DNA from: Cryobacterium sp. Y57
GTDB lineage: Bacteria; Actinomycetota; Actinomycetes; Actinomycetales; Microbacteriaceae
Direction of reading: 5' to 3'
NCBI RefSeq assembly: GCF_002929505.1
Contig: NZ_PJJL01000068.1
Span: 1 to 64,000, forward strand
DNA length: 64,000 bases
The notes under the pieces were generated by a model. That model was given only the letters and a program-made list of their open reading frames with translations. It was not told the DNA's origin and searched no databases. Positions 15,696-24,192 of the stretch are shown here, piece by piece; position 1 is the stretch's first letter; the number at the start of each line of letters is the position of its first letter. A program made the position numbers and the translations under genes.

Positions 15696-16877
15696 TCAAG
15701 ATCCGTCGTGGCCGGTCGCGGCGAGTTCGACGGCGATGTCGTTACCGCCGCGCGCCTTGACGGTTTCTATGGCCGTGTTGACTGCGATGCTCAGCGCGGT
15801 CAGCGCATAGCCGTGGTCGAATGTGTCGGCAATACCAAAACTCGCGGTCAGTCGAATCAGGGAAGCCTCCTTCAACGGTTCGTCGACAAGGGTCGCCTGC
15901 ATGCGTTCCGCAACCGCGCGGGCTTCGGCCGCCGACCCGGCGCCGACGAGCACCAGAAACCGCCCGCTGGCAGGGTGCCCGATGATCGACAGCACCGGAG
16001 CACTTGCACGTAGTTTCGAGGCGAACGCGGCGATCGCCTCGTCGCCGGCCACCCGGCCGAAGGCAACGTTGATTTCCGGCAGGTTGTCGATATCGGCACC
16101 GATCACGGCGAGCCCCACGCCCGCATTTCTCGCACGACTCAGATGGTCGGTGGCCGCCTGCCCGAAGGCGGCAGCCGACAGCACACCCGCCGCCGAGTGG
16201 ATGCCGTCGGTCAGGTCACCGACGGCACTGCCCGGCATGTGCTGCGCGCGCAGGGCGGAAACGGCGATGGTCAGCAGCACCACGACACACAGGCTGAGCG
16301 CCGTGGTGTTGGCCGTGTTGAAATAGGTCAGGAACAGCGCCCCGGTCTCCCCGTCCACGGTGAAGACGATGGAGCGAGCCGTAGCCGCCGCTGCAGTGAC
16401 CCACAGGGCCACGGCCAGAATCTGTCCGCTCAGGTTGCGGCGCATACGCCCGCGCACGGCTTCGAGTGCACCGAGCAGGCACAGGACCGCCACAGCAATC
16501 CACAATTCTGCGGCGCCGGCCCAGCGGCCGGCGGATTCTCCGTGCAGCAGCGTTGCGGCGAGCACAAGAACGCTGATCGCGCCGACCACCCACAAGCAGC
16601 CACGGCTGCGCCGGTTGTACCGCCGGAGCCCGGCCCACAGCGACCCGACGGCGATCGTCAACGATACGTTCGCGACAACGATGGCCCACCAGATCAGCTG
16701 GCCGGTCGCGGAAGCGTCGTGCGCAATGGTGACGACCATGGCGGCGATGAAGCCCAAGCTCCAAATGCGGCCGACGGAATCGGTGCGATGGAACGCAGTG
16801 TTCAGAATGAAGGACACCCCACACAGCGCGACGATCACTCCGTTCATGACGAGCAGAGTCAGTGTGTCCAGGTTCAT
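15696..16877 (-). CDS. Membrane protein with degenerate GGDEF domain
   Basis: A 393-residue protein with about seven membrane segments (roughly the first 220 residues) and a C-terminal GGDEF-fold domain. D-I-D-N-L-P-E-I-N and G-R-V-A-G-D-E-A-I match the diguanylate cyclase substrate regions, but the signature loop reads A-S-G-R-F instead of G-G-D-E-F. The domain is therefore probably not a cyclase and may bind nucleotide or act as a sensor. The start at 16877 (M-N-L-D-T-L) begins just before the first membrane helix and follows an AGGGGTAGGGG stretch; a longer reading is basic and unlikely. It lies just downstream of the histidine kinase (16900-18531). Confidence 0.72.
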   Translation of the reverse strand: MNLDTLTLLVMNGVIVALCGVSFILNTAFHRTDSVGRIWSLGFIAAMVVTIAHDASATGQLIWWAIVVANVSLTIAVGSLWAGLRRYNRRSRGCLWVVGAISVLVLAATLLHGESAGRWAGAAELWIAVAVLCLLGALEAVRGRMRRNLSGQILAVALWVTAAAATARSIVFTVDGETGALFLTYFNTANTTALSLCVVVLLTIAVSALRAQHMPGSAVGDLTDGIHSAAGVLSAAAFGQAATDHLSRARNAGVGLAVIGADIDNLPEINVAFGRVAGDEAIAAFASKLRASAPVLSIIGHPASGRFLVLVGAGSAAEARAVAERMQATLVDEPLKEASLIRLTASFGIADTFDHGYALTALSIAVNTAIETVKARGGNDIAVELAATGHDGS

Positions 16878-16899
16878 GCCCCTACCCCTTGATTGCCGT

Positions 16900-18531
16900 T
16901 CATGATGTGCGCGGTAACGTCGCGATGGCGCTGGTGCCCTTGCCAAGCTCGGATTCGAGCCTCAGGTCTCCCCCATGCTGGCGGCAAATGTCCCGGCTGA
17001 TACTCAGTCCGAGTCCAGTGCCGTGGACGCTTGACCCGCGCACCGAATCGGCACGGTAGAACCGATCGAACAGGTTCAGCTGCTCGCCCGGGGACATCCC
17101 CCGGCCGGTGTCGGTCACGCGCAGCTCGATCTGGGCATCGGAATCGAGCAGGGTCACGTCGATGCGTCCGGATGCGACGTTGTACTTGATCGCGTTCGAG
17201 AACAGGTTGTCGATCACCTGGCGCAGGCGAAAGGCATCCGCGTGCAGTCGCACGGTCGGCAGCGCCGAGAGTACGAACGTGATGTCGCGCTCGGCGGCGG
17301 CCGGCCGCAGCGATTCAATGGCGTCGGTGATGATCACCGACAGGTCACAGGGGGCCGGGATCATCGCCAGCTCGTGCTTGGCCGCGGCGGCCGTTGCCAG
17401 CAGGTCGGCGACGAGAGCCAGCAATCGGTCGGAGTTCTTCGACGCCACTTCGAGCATGCGCCGGGTCGACGGATCGAGGGTGTCATCGTCGAGGGCCAGC
17501 TCGAGATACCCCATGATCGAGGTCAGCGGCGTACGCAATTCGTGCGAAACGGATGCCACCAGGTCGTCGCGCGCTTTGATCGCGCGCAGTTCGACGGTGA
17601 CGTCCCGCGCGACCAGGACACCGCCGTCGTAGTTGTTGTTTTCGTCGAGAATAGGGCGCGCGGAGACGAGCACGGCGGTCTGCTGCGTGCCCTGTTCCCC
17701 CAACCAAACCGTCACGCGGTCGACCGTTTCGCCGCGCATCGCTTGTCGGAACGGCCGATCCCGCTCGGCCAGGGGGGTGACCTGGTCCTCGTGGTACACG
17801 TCGATAGAGCCGAGCTGGCCTTCTTTCACCCCGAACCGGGAGAACATTTCACGCTGGGCGCGGTTGATGAGGTTCGGCTTGGCGTCGCGGTCGAATCCGA
17901 CGACGCCGAAGTCGATGGCGTTGAAGATCTCGTCGAGGGTGCGCTCCTCTCGGCGCGAGCGACGCAGGGCTCCTTCGAACAAAATGGACTGCTGGGTGAG
18001 CAACACCCGCTGCGCTGCGGCACGTTTCGTGGTCGTGTGGGTCGTGGCGGCGACAAAGCCCAGCACGATGGTCACAACGGCTAATCGCGGAATCTCACTG
18101 CTCGACAGTGCCTCGGTCCGAAACAGGCCGGCCGCCCACAGCATCGCGGAGGTGAACACCACGCCACCAAGAGCACCCCGACCACCAAAGTGCGTCGACA
18201 ACCAGATGATGGGAAAAACAAGCAGAAACGTCGTTCCGAGCAGCGGCTCGCCTTCCCGGGCGATCACCAGCCCGACCAGGTCGACGACTGGTAGAACGAT
18301 GATCCATTTTTTGTCGAGACGTCGCCAGGGCACCCCCGCCGCGACCGCGGTGGCGACAAAGATAATGAGGATACCGGCCAGAAACAGCTGGTTGGTGAAG
18401 AGGTCGATGTTGAGCATCCCCGACACCGCGACCAGGAGAAGGGTCGACGAACCGACCAGCAGCTGGGAGAGAAAAACGGAACGTTCGACCCGATAGCGAA
18501 GCGCTCGTTCGGGTCGTGGGCGGCTGTGAAT
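16900..18531 (-). CDS. Membrane PAS histidine kinase, apparent ATT start in TAATT overlap
   Basis: A sensor kinase with an N-terminal membrane domain (about six to seven helices), a PAS-like domain, a HisKA domain (S-V-S-H-E-L-R-T-P, His330 from the long start) and a HATPase_c domain (N-L-F-S-N-A-I-K-Y, D-T-G-R-G-M, G-T-G-L-G-L). The first standard start codon in frame is GTG at 18426. The frame stays open upstream and encodes R-A-L-R-Y-R-V-E-R-S-V-F then a hydrophobic segment that completes the first membrane helix. ATT at 18531-18529 shares its A with the TAA stop of the upstream gene (TAATT), mirroring TAATG couplings elsewhere in the window. That start gives 543 residues; the GTG start gives 508. 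The likely cognate regulator is at 14231. Confidence 0.85.
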   Translation of the reverse strand: MHSRPRPERALRYRVERSVFLSQLLVGSSTLLLVAVSGMLNIDLFTNQLFLAGILIIFVATAVAAGVPWRRLDKKWIIVLPVVDLVGLVIAREGEPLLGTTFLLVFPIIWLSTHFGGRGALGGVVFTSAMLWAAGLFRTEALSSSEIPRLAVVTIVLGFVAATTHTTTKRAAAQRVLLTQQSILFEGALRRSRREERTLDEIFNAIDFGVVGFDRDAKPNLINRAQREMFSRFGVKEGQLGSIDVYHEDQVTPLAERDRPFRQAMRGETVDRVTVWLGEQGTQQTAVLVSARPILDENNNYDGGVLVARDVTVELRAIKARDDLVASVSHELRTPLTSIMGYLELALDDDTLDPSTRRMLEVASKNSDRLLALVADLLATAAAAKHELAMIPAPCDLSVIITDAIESLRPAAAERDITFVLSALPTVRLHADAFRLRQVIDNLFSNAIKYNVASGRIDVTLLDSDAQIELRVTDTGRGMSPGEQLNLFDRFYRADSVRGSSVHGTGLGLSISRDICRQHGGDLRLESELGKGTSAIATLPRTS

Positions 18532-20924
18532 TATGACGGTGTCACCGTCGCATGCGGCGTAATCGGCGCGAGCGCGGGGCTCGCCGAGGCCGGTAGTACG
18601 GCCTTCGCCCCAAATTCATCGAGCCGGTCAACGGTTTCGGTGAACCCCTTCGGTACACCGAAGTGAAAACCCTGGGCGCTGCGAATGCCGAGCCGCGCCA
18701 GCTCCCCGGCCATGTATTCGTTCTCCACACCCTCAACGATCATCGAGTACTCGAGCTTGTCGCCGAAACTTTGCAGTGCGGTGAGCACTTCACGCTGGCG
18801 CACGTCGGCGAGGTCATCGACCAGGCTGCGATCAATCTTGAGAATGTCCATCGGCACTCGAACGAGCGAATCGACCGAGGAATCTTCGGAGCCGTAGTCA
18901 TCGAGTGCGATCAGAATACCCACCTCGCGCAGCCGATCAGCCTGCTCTCGAATCTGCGCCGAGACCCGCGCCGCCGAACGTTCGTTGAGCTCGAGGCATA
19001 GCAAAATCTCGGGGTAGCGACTGTTCAGGTTTTCTGCGAAGACGCCGAGTCGTTCCGGCGCCAGCTGTTCGGCCTCAACGTTGACGGTGATGCAGATGAT
19101 GCCGGGTTCGACGAGTCGAAATTCGGCGGCCGCGGCCATGGCCTTCTCGGCAACCTGCCGGGTCAGCTTGTCGAACCGGCCCAGGCTCTTGGCCTTTTCC
19201 ACCAGCGACGGCGGTGAGATCGCGCCCAACTCCGGGTCGACGTAGCGCAGCAACGCCTCAAACGCCCAAATACGGCCGGTGACGAGGCTGACGATGGGTT
19301 GATAGGCCAATTGCAACTGGTTTTCGTCGATAGCACGAGCAACCGTGGCGTTGAGCCGTGAGGAGCGGTGGCCAGACACGTTGATGCTCGCCACACCGTC
19401 GGTGCTGCCGCGGCGGCGCCTTTTCTTGACCATGAGCATGCTGTGGTCAGCGTCGTGAACGAGCGCGGCGATATCCGTTTCGATGACAGCGGAGAACGCC
19501 ACGCCGATGCTGAGGCTGGGCGTGAAGCTCTCGGTGCCGACAGCGAGCGGCGCCGCGGATGCCCTGAGGATCGTTTGGGCGATGGCCGTGGCTTCGTCGA
19601 GGGTGGCCAGGCGGGTGAGGATGATGACAAATTCGTCGCCGCCGACCCGCGCGACGACATCGTGCGGACGCACAGCCTGGCGCAGTCGTTGGCCGAGAAC
19701 CCGCAGCACCTCGTCACCCACCTGGTGCCCGCAGGTGTCGTTGAGACGTTTGAAATCGTCAAGGTCCATGAACAATACGGCGATGGCTTCGGTGTCGCTG
19801 CGGGTGCTGTTGATGGTGTCCAGGGCCTCCTGGAAGGCGCCATAGTTGGGCAGGCCGGTGAGCGGGTCGGTGTTGGCTTTCGCGGTGAGTCCGGCCACAT
19901 TCTGCCGGGCTTTTCCGGCCAGTTCAGCGGTGGCAGCAAGGGCTTGCAACGCGTGCCGGTCGACGCCGGAGAACGCGCCATCCATCGGGTCACGACGGGC
20001 CACCAAAAACTGAGGTTCTCCGGGGGTGAACGTGACCGGGACACCGATGGCACCGGCCTCGGCGGGGCCAGGCTGCAGGGCGATGGACTGCACACCGACC
20101 GCGGCCGCCGCCGTCTGGCAGAGGGCATCCGCGAGGCTGTCCACGCTGCGTGTGCCGCTGAGGATGCTGCTGCCGACCACGAGACCGTTCAGCCTCCCTC
20201 GCATATTCCACGCGGAGCGCACAACAATGACGATCACGGCCGCCGCGAGACTCCCCAGGAGCGTGCCGACCGCGGTTTGGATGCTGGTGCGACCTTCTCC
20301 AGGAGTGGGTAAGCCGGCGCTAATCCAGTGGACCGAGAACATAGTCAACGCGGCAACGGTAACCAGCAGCGCAGCCAGTCGCACCGGCGAGACGAATAGA
20401 CGGCCGCCGCGGTCTGCTGGGGCGTTGAGCAGGTGCATTCTGACGACTTCGAGCGCCAATACGAACAACACATATCCAGCAGATGCCGCGGCTGCGGCTG
20501 GCAGCGCGGCCGCGCCGAACTGACCGAGAAGCCAATCGATCAGAAAGTAGACCATGCAGCCGACACCGGCGAGGCCCGAGCTGTAGACGGCCACTGTGAT
20601 GCGACGGGACTCCAGCAACCGCAGGAGGAGAATTCCACACATCACGACGCCGATGATGGCCTGCCCGGGCAGTACCGGAACGAGCGCGGGAACGGCGAGA
20701 ATCGGCAGGCTGACGACGGGCGTTCGATGACGCACACTGCCCACTCGAATCCAAGCCAATTCCAGGGCGGCAACGCACAGGATTCCGCTCACCGCAGCGG
20801 CGATTCTGGTGCCAGGATCAGCCAGAACGGCAACGATTGCGCCCGAGATGAACGCCACAGCCGCGACCGTGAACATGCCTAAAGAGACGCGCTGCAGCAC
20901 GCCCGACACCCCAGTTCGAGTCAC
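18531..20924 (-). CDS. GGDEF-EAL c-di-GMP turnover protein
   Basis: A 797-residue membrane protein: eight or so N-terminal helices (to about residue 240), a GAF-like linker region, a GGDEF domain with an intact G-G-D-E-F at 428-432 and an RxxD product-inhibition site at 419-422, then an EAL domain (F-E-A-L-L-R-Y, N-V-E-A-E, D-D-Y-G, E-G-V-E). Both catalytic signatures look intact, so it could make and break cyclic di-GMP. The start is uncertain: GTG at 20924 (V-T-R-T-G-V) puts the first helix at a normal distance, whereas the frame extends to 21032 with a basic leader. Its TAA stop overlaps the histidine kinase start, indicating a shared transcript. Confidence 0.9.
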   Translation of the reverse strand: MTRTGVSGVLQRVSLGMFTVAAVAFISGAIVAVLADPGTRIAAAVSGILCVAALELAWIRVGSVRHRTPVVSLPILAVPALVPVLPGQAIIGVVMCGILLLRLLESRRITVAVYSSGLAGVGCMVYFLIDWLLGQFGAAALPAAAAASAGYVLFVLALEVVRMHLLNAPADRGGRLFVSPVRLAALLVTVAALTMFSVHWISAGLPTPGEGRTSIQTAVGTLLGSLAAAVIVIVVRSAWNMRGRLNGLVVGSSILSGTRSVDSLADALCQTAAAAVGVQSIALQPGPAEAGAIGVPVTFTPGEPQFLVARRDPMDGAFSGVDRHALQALAATAELAGKARQNVAGLTAKANTDPLTGLPNYGAFQEALDTINSTRSDTEAIAVLFMDLDDFKRLNDTCGHQVGDEVLRVLGQRLRQAVRPHDVVARVGGDEFVIILTRLATLDEATAIAQTILRASAAPLAVGTESFTPSLSIGVAFSAVIETDIAALVHDADHSMLMVKKRRRRGSTDGVASINVSGHRSSRLNATVARAIDENQLQLAYQPIVSLVTGRIWAFEALLRYVDPELGAISPPSLVEKAKSLGRFDKLTRQVAEKAMAAAAEFRLVEPGIICITVNVEAEQLAPERLGVFAENLNSRYPEILLCLELNERSAARVSAQIREQADRLREVGILIALDDYGSEDSSVDSLVRVPMDILKIDRSLVDDLADVRQREVLTALQSFGDKLEYSMIVEGVENEYMAGELARLGIRSAQGFHFGVPKGFTETVDRLDEFGAKAVLPASASPALAPITPHATVTPS

Positions 20925-21061
20925 GCGGTCAAAGCCTACGCGACTTGTCGTGGAACGCGCGCACGGGACGGGATTTGATCGCGGTCGTTGGTTGGGCTGT
21001 GGTGACAAACGGCGTTCAGATTTCGGGCGCACCAGCGAAAGCGGGCCCGCGCGCGTCGAGG

Positions 21062-22141
<1,080 letters not shown>

Positions 22142-22184
22142 CTAACGTTGTTCGCCCTCACGGGCACTTCATGCTGTCGAGGGG

Positions 22185-23462
22185 CTAGCGGCCGGAGCCA
22201 CCGTGCACGACGGCCTCGATCTCGCCGTCGAGCCCGAACGCAGTGTGCACCACGCGGAGGGCTTCGTTGATGGTGTCGGCCCGGGTGACCACCGAGATGC
22301 GGATCTCACTCGTGGAGATCATCTCGATGTTGATTCCGGACTCGTAGAGGGCCTCGAATAGTTTCGCCGATACGCCGGTATTGGTGCGCATGCCACCGCC
22401 GACCAGGGCGAGCTTGGCGATCTGGTCGTCGTATTGCAGGCTCGCGAAACCGATGAGCTCCTTCTCGTTGGTCAGCGCGGTGAGTACCCGCTCCCCTTCC
22501 GACTTAGGCAGCGTGAACGAGATGTCGGTGAGCCCGGTGGCGGCAGCCGACACGTTCTGCACGATCATGTCGACGTTGGCGTTGGTGCGCGCGACGATCT
22601 TGAAGATGAGCGCGGCCTTGCCGGGGATGTCGGGCACACCGACCACGGTGACCTTCGCCTCGCTCAGGTCAGCGGCGATTCCGGCGATGATTGGCTCTTC
22701 CACGATTTCTCCTTTTTCTCGCGCGGTCACGGCGTTGTACACGATGGTGCCGGTGTTGTTGTTGAACGAGGAGCGCACGTGGAGCGTGACGCCGTGGCGG
22801 CGCGCATATTCCACAGCGCGAATATACAGAACCTTGGCCCCGGCAGCGGCGAGTTCCAGCATCTCTTCGCTCGTGACGCGCTCGAGTTTGCGAGCGCGGG
22901 GAACGACGCGCGGATCTGCTGTGAAGACGCCATCGACATCGGTGTAGATCTCGCAGATGTCGGCGCCGAGGGCAGCGGCGAGAGCGACGGCGGTGGTGTC
23001 GGACCCCCCGCGTCCGAGGGTGGTGATGTCTTTGGTGTCGCGGTTGAAACCCTGGAAACCGGCAACGATGGCGACGGCGCCCTCGTCGAGCGCCGAGCGG
23101 ATACGCCCCGGTGTGACGTCGACGATACGCGCGGAACCGTGCCGGGCATCCGTGATCATGCCGGCCTGGCTTCCGGTGAAGGAGCGTGCGTCGTAGCCGA
23201 GGCTTTTGATGGCCATCGCGAGCAGCGCCATCGAGATGCGTTCACCGGCCGTGAGCAGCATATCGAGTTCACGCGGGGCGGGCAGCGGGGTGACCTGATG
23301 GGCGAGGTCGAGCAGTTCGTCGGTACTGTCGCCCATCGCCGAGACGGCGACGACGACCTCATTTCCAGCCCTGCGGGTGTCGACGATGCGCTTGGCGACC
23401 CTCTTGATACTTTCGGCATCGGCGACGGATGACCCGCCGAACTTCTGCACGATCAAGCTCAT
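22185..23462 (-). CDS. lysC: Aspartokinase
   Basis: Phosphorylates aspartate, the committed step of the aspartate amino-acid family. The 425-residue protein starts with the substrate/ATP motif V-Q-K-F-G-G-S-S-V and carries F-T-G-S-Q-A-G and G-R-G-G-S-D-T-T-A in the kinase domain, with two ACT domains at the C-terminus expected to confer feedback inhibition by lysine and threonine. In this family an internal start often gives a separate ACT-only beta subunit; a Met-rich candidate was not obvious to me. It leads the ask-asd operon. Confidence 0.96.
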   Translation of the reverse strand: MSLIVQKFGGSSVADAESIKRVAKRIVDTRRAGNEVVVAVSAMGDSTDELLDLAHQVTPLPAPRELDMLLTAGERISMALLAMAIKSLGYDARSFTGSQAGMITDARHGSARIVDVTPGRIRSALDEGAVAIVAGFQGFNRDTKDITTLGRGGSDTTAVALAAALGADICEIYTDVDGVFTADPRVVPRARKLERVTSEEMLELAAAGAKVLYIRAVEYARRHGVTLHVRSSFNNNTGTIVYNAVTAREKGEIVEEPIIAGIAADLSEAKVTVVGVPDIPGKAALIFKIVARTNANVDMIVQNVSAAATGLTDISFTLPKSEGERVLTALTNEKELIGFASLQYDDQIAKLALVGGGMRTNTGVSAKLFEALYESGINIEMISTSEIRISVVTRADTINEALRVVHTAFGLDGEIEAVVHGGSGR

Positions 23463-23589
23463 GTGACTCCTGAAATGGGGGTTTGCGGGCCGATGATGCG
23501 CGCCCCGTCCAAGGTCCCATCCTAAATGCTGGCGCTCGGGGACGGTGCCATGTGACGCTGCGCTGCTTTGCGGACCGCGGCGGAAGTGG

Positions 23590-24189
23590 CTAGTGCGAGA
23601 CCTCGCGGCGACCCTCGAAGGCGCGGCCGAGGGTGACCTCGTCGGCGTACTCGAGGTCGCCGCCCACCGGAAGACCGGAGGCGAGGCGGGTCACCTTGAT
23701 CTCGAGAGTTGTGAGCAGGCGCGACAGGTAGGTCGCGGTGGCCTCCCCCTCGAGGTTCGGGTCGGTCGCGATGATAACCTCCTGCACCGTGTTATCGGCG
23801 AGACGCTGCATCAGCTGGCGGATGCGCAGGTCGTCGGGGCCGACGCCGTCGATCGGGCTGATGGCACCGCCGAGCACGTGGTACAGCCCCTTGAACTCGC
23901 GGGTACGTTCTATTGCTACGACGTCTTTGGCCTCTTCAACCACGCAGATCGACGTGGGCTTGCGACGTGGGTCGCGGCAGATTAGACAGGTGGGCTGCTC
24001 GGAAACATTGCCACAAATTTCACAGAATCGCACCTTGTCGCGCACCTCGAGCAGCACGTTCGCCAGCCGGGTCACGTCGAACTTCTCAGTCTGCAGAATG
24101 TGGAATGCGATGCGCTGGGCGGACTTTGGTCCGATGCCCGGAAGCTGGCCGAGCTCGTCGATCAGTTCCTGAACGATGCCTTCATACAT
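23590..24189 (-). CDS. recR: Recombination protein RecR
   Basis: RecR acts with RecF and RecO to load RecA at single-strand gaps. The 199-residue protein has the helix-hairpin-helix [11 protein letters not shown], the four-Cys zinc finger C56-x2-C59-x8-C68-x2-C71, and a Toprim domain ([17 protein letters not shown]). It begins 3 bp after the dnaX stop, so the two are surely co-transcribed. The ybaB gene that separates dnaX and recR in many bacteria is absent here. Confidence 0.97.
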   Translation of the reverse strand: MYEGIVQELIDELGQLPGIGPKSAQRIAFHILQTEKFDVTRLANVLLEVRDKVRFCEICGNVSEQPTCLICRDPRRKPTSICVVEEAKDVVAIERTREFKGLYHVLGGAISPIDGVGPDDLRIRQLMQRLADNTVQEVIIATDPNLEGEATATYLSRLLTTLEIKVTRLASGLPVGGDLEYADEVTLGRAFEGRREVSH

Positions 24190-24192
24190 GGT

